A stretch of DNA of 64,000 nucleotides from Blastomussa wellsi. Its lineage: Eukaryota; Cnidaria; Anthozoa; Scleractinia; Plerogyridae. This document shows positions 23,465 through 31,114 of this stretch, in pieces. The stretch spans positions 22,617,629 through 22,681,628 of the forward strand of contig OX393564.1 of NCBI GenBank assembly GCA_947652115.1, written 5' to 3'. The translations under genes and the position numbers were made by a program. Under the pieces are notes generated by a model. It did not search any database and was not told the origin of the DNA. It saw only the letters and a list, made by a program, of their open reading frames with translations. Within the stretch, counting starts at the first letter, position 1, and every line of letters begins with the position of its first letter.

Positions 23465-26400
23465 CTATCCTTTTCAACTGGTTAGCAACTGGGAAGAGTG
23501 AGGCTTCTGGGACCGTAACTGGACTGAAGTTCCAAAGTTATACTCGATCTCGTACTCGTGCTCCGATCGGAAGGTCCCTATTGTTGTTGTGGGGCTACGT
23601 GCATTGTTTCTTTTTTTTTTGTATTGTTGTACTAGTCCTCTAATGTAGCAGTTGTTGTTGTTTTGGGGGCTAGGGACATTGTTCCTGTTGTTTTTTTCTA
23701 TTGTTCTGTTGGTCCTCTAGTGTAGCAGTTGCTGTTGCATTGGGGGCTAGGGACATTGTTTTTTTCACTTGTTCTACTGGTCTTCTAGTGTAGCTAACAG
23801 TTGCTATTTTGTGGGGGCACTACATGCAAATTGTTGCCATTTTTTGCTCTGTTGTCAGCAAGACCTTGTAAAAGCTGGTACCCGACCCCATTCTTTTACA
23901 ATCAATCTTTCTCCATATCTCCATGGTCCTGATTTTACCTATACCACAGGTGGCCCAGACGTTGTTTGTGATTTACGTATGTGACAGTATTGCGTTACGT
24001 CTTTTGCCATTTAAGAGAATGTATGAAAATGGTTCGAAAATCGCTCTAAATTCAACTTGTACCAAAGGATTTAAATAAAAATAGCTCACCTTAGTCTGCG
24101 CTTGGGACCTTGGTACAGTTCAATTTGCATCGTGCAAATTGACCTGTGCCTCCCCACAGTTGAGGGCTACTTTGTCACGATGGAGCGGTCGCTAACCCAA
24201 CGATTTCGAATATCGTGGCCAAGATGACTTGAAACGGATCGAGACGAAGCAGAAATGGACAGCTAGCACTCGAAAAGGAGCGTTTTACAGGCGGATAAGA
24301 TAAACCTTGGAGCCCAAGGAGGAGCAAATACAAAAAAGAATTATCGACGGCTGCTGTGAGATAATTTTAGTGGAATTTATGGAGCTTCGAGTGCGAACCG
24401 TTGGCCGACCAGGTCACCAGCCTTTCGTTTCTCTTTACTGGAAAGCAAACCTGGGAAAGTTTTAATGCCTTTAGAACGACTCAGCTGCCACAAAGACATC
24501 AAAATAACACAAGTGCAGACTAAGGTGAGCTATTTGTATTTAAATCCTTTGCTACAAGTTGAATTTAGAGCGATTTTTGGAACCATTTCCATGCATTCTC
24601 TTAAATGACAAAAAACGTAACGCAATACTGTCACATACATAAATCACAAACAACGTCTGGGCCGCCTGTGCCTCTACAGTAGATAAAAACACTAATAAAA
24701 ATATTTTTTTTTGCATGAACATTTTTCTTGTCATTTTCAGGTTGAATCCACTAGAGAGAAAATAGATCTAGAACAACTGAAAGTTAAAGAAAAGATCTTT
24801 TTCTACGAGGATGTTATATTGTATGAGGATGAACTGGCAGATAATGGAATAGCAAAATTAAATGTCAAAATGGTAATACATGAAAGTTCCTCATCCATTC
24901 AGGCCTGCCATGACCCGTCTTAAGTTTAAGTCTCATTTAGATTTAGATTTATTTCATCTCCAGTGGTATGAAGCCCAAATTTCAGTTGCTTACTTTGATC
25001 ATTTATACTTGTGTTATCGTTTGCATGCAAAAGTGTCAGCGTTATATTTTACGCGGAGCACGTCAAACTGAAAGAGATCACTGAGAAACTTGCTAAAAGT
25101 AATTTAAACACTTTCAGTTACGTAACTTACAGCCATACAATTTCCATGATTTTGATGACATTGAAAATGGCAGAGGCTGAGGGCCCTTTAAGAAAGACAA
25201 CAGGTGTAAGCAGTGAAAGAAGATGGCTGAAACTGCAGTGTACAGTATGCATGCCGCATTCATACAGAAAATTATACAGGGCTGCATATAACAGTCTGTC
25301 ATCGGACAATGGCCAACCAAATTTCTCTCTGATGACTGACCAAATTCCAACCATGGTCGAACATCGTCATCAATTTGTTTCTCCTAGTAGGGTCATCACC
25401 TTGTCGTTGTACTGAGTGAGGCTTGCTCCAAACCTATTCTTTTGTTTGCTTTGATCTTTAACTTTACGGACTTCCAGTTCCTGCAGGGTTGGCAGTTCTG
25501 GATAATGCACATCATAATTTTTTAAATACATATGATGAGCCAGAAGGCTTCCTCACAACTCTAAAAGGTCACAAAAAACTCTTTAAGGCCACATTTTCAT
25601 TTTTGATTTCAGCGTGTCATGCAAGGTGGCTTCTTTTTACTTCTGAGATTTTTCCTCAGAGTCGATGGAGTCCTTGTTAGGATCAACGATACAAGAGTGT
25701 ATCACAAGGTACTGTGCATGTCACACTAGACAATCAAAATTTAATAACAAAACTCAAAGCTTCTCCACAGACAATAATATTTTAAAATTAAAAAAAGCTG
25801 CTACCATTTTGTTGAATAGGTACTGAGCAGTATAGCCAGTCACAGAATAGCATTCGTAATAGAGTGCTAGTAGATTTATCCTAATAGAGTTAACAGCACT
25901 ACAATTGTCAACTAGTTTTATCACTGATGTAAATTTTTTTAATCTAATTTTTTTTAACTATTATGTTGTAAAGTGCTACGAGTCTATGGATATGGCACTA
26001 TAGATATTGTGATATCCCTTTACTATACTTGTTTACAAACATTTCAACGTCTATCCCCATTATATTATTACCACCTAAGCTGAATGTCGACTGAATATAA
26101 TTGTCTCTCAACTAGGCTGGTACTTCATATATGTTGCGGGAGTATTCCTCAAAAGAAAGAAAAGTAGAAGACCTCCTGGAGTTAAAGGTTTGTTAATTTA
26201 TTTCTGCCAGTGCCATTTATGTTCATGGCTATTTCACCCCATATCAAAGGGGATACAAGTGCAAAAGCATTCATGCCAACTCTCCTGGATACAGGATGAA
26301 TCTCCCGGTCTCCCGTACGGGTCACCAAATCTCCCGGATACGAAGGACAATGTCAATATCTGTCACAACTAGGAACCTTAGAAAAGCCCACAAGAAAAGA

Positions 26401-26568
26401 AGCGTTTACGGGTTAATAGTTTCTGTAACTTGATTTCCTCCCCAGGTTCCTATCACTGATCCTGCACAGCTAGCTGAACACTTGCTTCTACAGCATGAAA
26501 CATTTGAGAAGCTTTTATTTCCTGATGGCATTGATGAAACGCTTGGCGTTGAAACATCCCTCAGCTAA
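15395..26568 (+). CDS. TIPRL: TIP41-like protein (TOR signalling / PP2A regulator)
   Basis: Seven exons join in frame with GT-AG boundaries: 15395-15480, 17290-17469, 22714-22816, 24741-24872, 25613-25708, 26116-26187 and 26446-26568. The product is 263 residues (human TIPRL is 272). Family hallmarks appear in order: [12 protein letters not shown] near the start, [91 protein letters not shown] and YMLREYSS. An in-frame stop upstream of 15395 fixes the start. TIPRL/TIP41 proteins bind the catalytic subunits of PP2A-type phosphatases in the cytosol and act in TOR signalling. Intron 2 holds a complete LTR retrotransposon inserted in the same direction. Intron 3 is packed with MITEs and a minisatellite. 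Confidence 0.93.
15897..15920 (+). repeat. TTGA tetranucleotide microsatellite
   Basis: Five to six copies of TTGA in TIPRL intron 1. Confidence 0.8.
16689..16845 (+). mobile_element. hAT-like MITE, family A, copy 2
   Basis: Starts CAGGGGCAGATCCAGG and shares the interior (CACTAAGGAATGA, TAGTTATATTAGAAAG, CAGGTCATCTC, GTGCACACCCC) with the copies at 5956, 42592 and 55809. It is non-coding and lies in TIPRL intron 1. Confidence 0.7.
16862..17240 (+). mobile_element. Degenerate tRNA-derived SINE, interrupted
   Basis: The head is eroded, but the body (TTGTGTTCTTGGGAAGACA, CACAGTGCCTCTCTTCACAC, GGTGTATGAATGGG) and the tail (CTAGCATTCCATCCAGGG, GGGATAAGCTCTGGCCT) match the other copies. About 120 bp of unrelated sequence lies within the tail. 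Confidence 0.65.
18043..18047 (+). repeat. 5-bp target site duplication, left copy
   Basis: GTTAC immediately before the 5' LTR. The matching copy at 22356-22360 follows the 3' LTR directly. Confidence 0.9.
18048..18180 (+). repeat. 5' LTR
   Basis: 133 bp, identical by eye to 22223-22355. The repeat limits are exact on both sides, which fixes the ends as TATTGT...ACCATA. It is unusually short for an LTR. Confidence 0.95.
18184..18196 (+). promoter_or_regulatory. Primer-binding site
   Basis: TGGCGACGAGGAT begins three bases after the 5' LTR and carries the TGG that pairs with a tRNA CCA end. The tRNA is not assigned. The site overlaps the Gag-Pol ATG at 18195. Confidence 0.75.
18195..21203 (+). 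CDS. Gag-Pol polyprotein of the LTR retrotransposon, ends early in integrase
   Basis: About 1,002 residues from the first ATG. Gag is followed by cysteine-rich zinc knuckles (CTHCGQ...C and [14 protein letters not shown], about residues 212-248). An aspartic protease carries the DSGA motif ([13 protein letters not shown], about 303-315). Reverse transcriptase carries [14 protein letters not shown] and the catalytic pair in [10 protein letters not shown] (about 594-603). RNase H contains [21 protein letters not shown] and DHKPLEVLL. The frame enters the integrase HHCC region with [11 protein letters not shown] and [12 protein letters not shown], then leaves it and stops at 21203 before the CC pair, which is in the next frame. 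RT and RNase H look intact. Confidence 0.93.
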   Translation: MAEITSIPPFDAFDQAGSVGPRWTRWKQRLQYYIDARGITVDNRKRALLLHLAGPAVQDIFATLSDTGTTYADAVAALETYFSPQKNLQFERHSFRQAHQAASEPVDQYVTRLRRLGENCEFDKYSLDEAIKDQLIEHCSSTILRRRLLREKSSATLSSLLDIARSMESANFQAANIEETSPQDHSAHAHHVTMPADEDERANFTSDRRRQCTHCGQAADHKPRTPKCPAFRKTCSQCGILHHFGRVCLKRTPASRHPAQRDANSNIQYTSLDSENQHDAFQLSSSQAKADTTVTIEGTPVQVCIDSGATANTIDYATYEALSTVKTLPLKPTDVKLRPYGEDNPAPIPLAGSFFGLITAPSGQRDLTRFLVLKARNAGCLLSRETSTRLGMLHVAASIKSESYSAHGEYNYLLEKFPAVFSGEIGKLKDYQLELSIDPTVQPMAQNSRPTPIHYRAKVEAKLKQLEDQDIIEPVTGPTPWVSPVVIVDKPNGDIRLCVNMCKPNEALLRTHHPYPTSEEILQDLNGSKFFSKIDLKECYHQIELAESSRHLTTFKTHVGLRRYKRLPYGASVGSEICQHVIGQVLEGCSNVRNIADDILVHGTTKEEHDTSLESTLLRLQENNLTVNPAKCLFGVTELNYYGFHISALGVSPDKDRVLAIKQMQPPSSATEARSFLGLVNTVARFVPNVATMTEPIRRLTHKNAPWSWGPEQSEAFEKLCNLISSDTVLAHFDPSLPTQVRHDACKIGISGALTQKHPDGSIRPVAFASRSLSPVEQRYSQTEREALSGVWACERFHFYIHGSQFDLVGDHKPLEVLLNGRGNPSPRIERWRLRLQHYNPRIVYQPGILNAVDILSRKPLQTETSRDPVEDYVNSLIVDSLPSAVTLQQLLVASESDPTLNTVKDCLDTGNWSAAPQPFQVLREELSQKRGLVLRDNRIVIPHAMRPRILELAHEGHQGITKVKQHLRQRVWWPGMDLEAERYYVNALVAKSWDQGPPQSP
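21149..22132 (+). CDS. Integrase part of the retrotransposon, in a shifted frame
   Basis: The open frame starting at 21110 takes up the integrase around 21149, with the second half of the zinc finger (ECLGCQ). The core follows, with catalytic residues visible as [17 protein letters not shown] and NAQVERFNE (D, D, E). A C-terminal module ([19 protein letters not shown]) precedes the polypurine tract. This frame overlaps the end of gag-pol and lies in a different register. Either a one-base indel has disabled the copy or expression relies on frameshifting. An indel is more likely because the break falls inside a domain. Confidence 0.88.
   Translation, partial: RECLGCQIVGPRPPPEPLRMTDPPRQVWHTIHVDYCGPFPTGEYLFVAVDETSKYPEVHVTHSSSAATAITHLNQMFATHGIPEVITSDNVPFGSGEFTAWCKQMGIKHRKITPLWPAANAQVERFNETLEKTIRIASVERKNWRSELFVFLLNYRNTPHSSTGVSPASLMINRHIRTKIPYLDLSRPSKMLQTACSNDNLRKSKAKEYMDKRHKATPSAIQQGDQVLLLQKRANKLSTRYDPQPFTVVKKKGASVELSRGEARLFRNLSMVKKVIPSTRNTEQSSRPARELRIPRNLSITVPETGYSQRPSQDRRIPSYLNSYVLE
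22211..22222 (+). promoter_or_regulatory. Polypurine tract
   Basis: CGAAAAGGAGGA directly precedes the 3' LTR, the expected position for plus-strand priming. Confidence 0.75.
22223..22355 (+). repeat. 3' LTR
   Basis: 133 bp, identical by eye to the 5' LTR and followed by the second GTTAC. Confidence 0.95.
23096..23578. mobile_element. Outer MITE with GAGTACGAGAT-type inverted ends
   Basis: The left arm near 23100-23140 contains AGTACGAGATTGAGTACGAG. The right arm near 23545-23578 contains CTCGATCTCGTACTCGTGCT, its inverted copy. It encloses the hairpin element at 23219-23468. Confidence 0.6.
23219..23468. mobile_element. Hairpin MITE, family D, full copy, inserted in another MITE
   Basis: Arms of about 75 bp (GGTTGATAATGTGAATTGGCC and its complement) flank a short loop around 23320-23335, followed by an asymmetric tail ending CTTACCCCCTCTAT. 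CCTTTTCAACTG occurs at 23207-23218 and 23469-23480 as a probable 12-bp duplication. Deleted relatives lie at 33866 and 41935. Confidence 0.8.
23581..23830 (+). repeat. GT-rich minisatellite, about three copies of a unit near 80 bp
   Basis: Successive copies share GGGGGCTAGGGACATTGTT, then T-rich sequence, then TTCTGTTGGTCCTCTAGTGT and TAGCAGTTGTTG. The last copy is partial. Confidence 0.75.
23945..24670. mobile_element. MITE of about 726 bp with 162-bp terminal inverted repeats
   Basis: The left arm 23945-24106 (CACAGGTGGCCCAGACG...) and right arm 24509-24670 (...CGTCTGGGCCGCCTGTG) are inverted copies with few differences, around a roughly 400-bp non-coding centre. The flanks CCTATAC and CCTCTAC are a near-match possible target duplication. 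The right end stops 70 bp before TIPRL exon 4. Confidence 0.85.
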
Positions 26569-27212
26569 GAACGAAATCTGTTACACCATACAATAGCACA
26601 TGCGTGGAATGAGGATGGTTGCCTCTACAGCCAAGCTCTTCCTTGATTTTACGTGCCACCTGAATTTCGAGTCAAGATACAAAGGGAAAAGTGCATGGAA
26701 GGTTGGATGAATATCATTGACAACGGTTTCTTAGAGAAAGAATGTGTGCAATGTGAGAGGTGGGGGGTTAGGGTATGGCCTTCCACTCAGGCCATGAAGT
26801 GATCTCTCTTCCCTTTCTTTCTCCTGATTGTCCTCATCTCTATCATTTTATGTATTCATCAAGCGTAGATACTGCTCGTAAATCATGATGGAAGATGGGA
26901 TGAGAGGGAAGAAAGGCTCTGTAGAATGTGAAACTCAGCAGCAAGGCAGCTTTTAAAGCACAGAACAGGAGATCAAAACATTGTTTTATTTTCCAGTAAA
27001 TTTATTTATATTATAATTTTGACAACTAAGTAAAAGTATCAAGAAAAAATGGTTTATCATCGCACAGCAGATAATGAACATTCGAACCTCTGCGAAGGAG
27101 AGAGTTTCACATACACTTGCAAGATTGATTTGTGCAGATGAACATTAACTAATTGTAGAGAAAATTCTGATGTTCCATTCAAATACAACTAAAAGATTAC
27201 TGACAAAAAATT
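26569..27212. other. Convergent 3' region between TIPRL and CFAP95
   Basis: Contains the 3' untranslated regions of two converging genes. No other coding sequence is seen. Confidence 0.6.
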
Positions 27213-30200
27213 TCAAGCAAGTCTTTCCGGAATAGGATTTGTTGGTTTTAATGCTTGTTCCCGTATTGTGGAGTTAGTGTATACTCCAGACTCATCATGC
27301 CAAGTGTTTGAGCCATGTCGTCTATAATCATCCACATCCGTGAACTGGGAATGGCACTTCCGCCATAGAGCGGACTGGTCAGGCTCTGATGGAGGGGTCT
27401 GTGGACAGAAAAACAGCAAATGTTAGGCAACGAGTTTTCCCGCAAAAGAACAAAAAGCCTGCGAATTTGCTGTTAGTCAAGAGTAACGCTGAGTAGTCAA
27501 GAGTAACGCTAAGTAGCTTGTTGCAAAAGAATTTATGTTCTGATGGATGATACATCCACAGATTGCAAATTCGACAAAATCCTTGACAAGCTGGTTGACG
27601 TTTGCCAAAACACAGCAATTACCAGTAATCTTGTTGAACTGTGAGTGCATATAAAAGATGTGTTTGAAAACTGAAAGTGTGCTCCTTGCATGTAAAGTCA
27701 GCTTAGGCTGCCTGTGTTATGTGCAAGTGAATAAAATTAAACCATGTATCTTTAAGCTAGACATTCTTTCTATCCTGCAGTCGTCAGGGGCAGATTTAGA
27801 GGGGGCAAGGGGTGCATGCTCCCTTTTTTTCCAGGTTTTATTAAAAAATCATGACCAATCATAAGAGTGGTATTACATGTATACAATTAAATGGTTTTTA
27901 TTTTATTTTAAATATTTTTCAGAACCTATTTTTCAGAATCTTCTGCAGTGATTCAATTGTACCAATTTCTAGTTATGTTCACCGAATGAATGAATACTAA
28001 GGTATGACTCCGCAATTTTTTTTCTTTGTGGGGGGTCTTTAGCTTGTGCTCTGTCACAATTGTTTCGACCCCAGTATCTGAATTTTCTGGATCCGACCCT
28101 GGTCATTAACACATATTTGCAGCCTGTACCAGGTATTTGGTCCGTTGTGAACAGCACAAAGATAAAAGAGATGATGTTAGATTCACCAGATGCTACCTGA
28201 CCGAACTGACCTGGCACAGGCCTTTCTTCAGTAGCCAATGTGCTATGTGATCAAGACACAGGTAATTTTCCCATACAGGCACAGTTTTGTTTAGTGGGAT
28301 GCCCATTCAACAGACCACCCGAACTTACCTTCTGTTGTTCATATGGATATGGAGGATTGTAGTCCACCCCGTAAGTTGTGTCCAGATACCTGTGGGTTGA
28401 GTATTAAAAGTATTTAAATTCTGGCGCCTTTAGCAATGCATAGAGGAGATAAATTAATATGGAAATCATGAAATTGAAATTTCACAGTGCAGTGCCCCAG
28501 ACTGGGGGCAATGTAGCAGCTCTTGTAAGGTCTCACATGAATGGCTCAATACCCTGGGTGAAAACAATAGAACAAACAACAGGAACAATGCCCCAAGCCC
28601 CTGAAACAATAGCAACTGCTGCCAGTAGAATTACAAGCTTACAAGAGCTGCTACAGTACCGCAGACTGGGCTCAATGAACTCAGTGGACTGACCCAGAGT
28701 CCAGAGCACTAACCATTAGGCCTGCATAGACCACCAGGTCTCGCACGTGTTATTTCATAAGAGGGCCCATTTATTGACTGATTAGAAAAATTGAGACTTT
28801 GCAACCCAGCAACAGAAAATAATGCAATTTAATGTGAAAAATGATATATGTTACCTCTTTCCGTGGTCTGGTGGGTGTCTGGGAAGGACACTGCCAAAGC
28901 CTCTCTCTGGAGCTCCAGTATCTCTACCCATACATGTAAATGTATATGATATTTATTATTTTTCATACTAGGATCTATTCCATGTAAAAATATAGATATT
29001 ATTCTTATTTCTTTGATGAATTTTGACAAAGTGTTCTGTATTGAAAATCTTGCTAACATAACTGCCTACAACCAAGGTGGAGTACAGTTCAGGTAAATTT
29101 GCCAGCGAGAAGAAGGGCAGAAGAAAGCAAGGTCTGATCATTGGGTGAAGCTTTTTCCTTGCCTTACCGATGCATTGTAAAACCTCATTTATTATAAAAA
29201 CATAAATTATGTGTTCTGTACCTCTGGAAGTTAATACTATTGAATGTGCTCATGTCTACCATCTGTCGTCTAGTTTCTCTTGTTTGAAAATCAGTTTTTA
29301 GTTTCACTGCTTGCTCCATTTGGTCATGACTGGTTGTATCTGGTAAAGACTAAAAAACACAATTTGAGAAAAAAATGATATAATTTTCACAAAAACAGCT
29401 GAGGCAAGATTGTGTTCTTGCCTAAACATTATTTTGGCACCCTCCTTTCGGGTTATCAAAGGCCAAAAAGTTTAAAGAATTGAAATATCCAGAGGAGTGG
29501 AAGGGGGAGGGGTCTTAGGAAAAATCCCTTCTCCAGGATTGAACTACACAATCTCATCTGTATTTATACCCTTATCGAGTGGAACATGGAATGCATTGGG
29601 TTGTAGACATAACACTGACCCCCGGTCCATAGACTACCTAAATGGACTACCCCTAAAAGCTCTTTAAAATGTTTGTAAAGGTAGTCTATTTTGAAAATGG
29701 ACTACATTTTAAAAACGTAAAGAGTTTTTAGGGGTAGTCCATTTGGGTATTCCATGGAATGGGGGTCAGTGTTATGTCTAAAACCAACATAATGGAATTC
29801 CTGGTTTCTGGTTCTTGTTTGATTGTATGTATGTGTTGTAGATTGCAGCTGAAATGAAAAAGTTTTCACTAGGCAATCAGATTTGGCCATCTTTTTGATG
29901 GGCTTGCAATCTGGCAACCAGTCTGGGTGACCCTATTTCGGCAGAAATGCAGTAGTATTGCCCTTACCAAAGTAAAAGCTAACTAGCCCATGAAAGCTTA
30001 CCGCAAGTGAACCAGTGTGAAAGCTAACCGCAAGCAAAAGCGGAACTGCAGTTAGCGTTTACTTGTTGGTAAGGGCAATACTACTGCCATTCCTCCATTT
30101 CGCCCAATAGGGTCACCCTGCAGTCCAGAGGTGTCAATTCTTGGTGCTGACCAAAAGGATTGCAGCCTCTAGCGAGGAGATTGTCAACACCACTCAATTC

Positions 30201-30832
30201 TTTGGATACTCACCCCATCTGTAACATTTCCAATACGGTGGTATGTAGAATTGTGAAGATTTCTCTTTTGTGGTTGATAATCTTTGATGTCATAGTCCTT
30301 GGGTTCTGCTTCCCTGGCCTGATGCCTAGAAGAAAATATTGAAGAGTTTAAAATATCCTGATAAAACAGCTGAGTTGTAAACATACATGTAATTTCTACC
30401 TATACACCGCAGTGTCATGTAAGACATAGTGATAAAATAAGACAATGTTACTATGTTAGTTACAGAAGCCCCAGCATATAACCTCACTGAATCACATGAA
30501 AACTGTCTTATGCGCGTGTGTAGTCTGTATATATATTCCATTAGAACGCGCATCAGAACTCCAAAACCGTTTTATTCATTTGAGGAAATCGGCTTGTCTT
30601 TAGCGCAGCTTGTTTTTAGTCTTTTGCAAGCGCAAAAGTAATGTTTTTAACAAGAAGATTATTGGCGATAAACCACTGAAATTAATCGAACGAGACTAAA
30701 TGTTTGCACTCACCAATTCGACACAAGCGCCGGTCTGCCATAATCCATGTGATCGGATCGTAAGAAAAGAGAACCTTTTCTTTCCACATAATCAGGTATA
30801 AAAGCAAGCGGATTCGGATGGGATGCCGTCAT
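27213..30832 (-). CDS. CFAP95: Cilia- and flagella-associated protein 95 (C9orf135 homologue)
   Basis: Six exons on the minus strand: 30832-30714, 30325-30214, 29349-29222, 28923-28855, 28389-28329 and 27398-27213. All have GT-AG junctions and preserve frame, giving 224 residues (human CFAP95 is about 229). Exon 1 encodes DYVERKGSLFLRSDHMDYGR and the last exon SQFTDVDDYRRHG and NTWHDESGVYTNS, the two most conserved blocks of the family. In between are TREYRRQ-like TRETRRQMVDM, GFGSVLPRHPPDHGK and YNPPYPYEQQK. CFAP95 is known as a small protein of ciliary doublet microtubules, so a structural role in motile cilia is expected. Introns hold three inverted-repeat elements. The start codon lies 282 bp from that of PRMT9 on the other strand. 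Confidence 0.9.
29605..29780. repeat. Palindromic MITE in CFAP95 intron 2
   Basis: The left arm starts AGACATAACACTGACCCCC and the right arm ends GGGGGTCAGTGTTATGTCT. Arms of about 80 bp share ATGGACTACCCCTAAAA and its complement. Confidence 0.85.
29922..30120. repeat. Second palindromic MITE in CFAP95 intron 2
   Basis: TCTGGGTGACCCTATTTCGG on the left is mirrored by CGCCCAATAGGGTCACCCTG on the right. GTAGTATTGCCCTTACCAA also recurs inverted. Confidence 0.8.
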
Positions 30833-31114
30833 GATCGCACAAGTAAACTGCTTCCTCTGTTTACACGAGTTTGAAACAATGTGGAATCATTTTCAGCGTT
30901 TATACAATATCCATGGCAACGCCAGAAGTTAGCCTCACTTTCACGGATCGAGCCCGCAGTACGAGGAAATCAGCAGATTCTTACCATAAGGAAAAAAAAT
31001 GGCGGAATTTTTTGCTTGATCTTCTTTTCAATTTTCAAGAAAAAATCTTCCATTTGGGCCACATAACGTAGGAGCAGAGTATCTTAAGAGCACAAAAAAT
31101 TTCTCAAAGTTAAA
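30833..31114. promoter_or_regulatory. Putative bidirectional promoter, CFAP95 / PRMT9
   Basis: 282 bp between divergent ATG codons. No TATA box is recognised. Shared use is inferred from spacing alone. Confidence 0.5.

Noticed and set aside
24552..24734. 60-codon minus-strand frame near TIPRL exon 4
   Set aside because: It lies in the inverted-repeat arm of the 726-bp MITE and recurs in the other arm.
28485..28740. Additional SINE in CFAP95 intron 4
   Set aside because: Short SINE-like phrases in minus orientation (CACTAACCATTAGGCC) are present, but too little is continuous to set borders.
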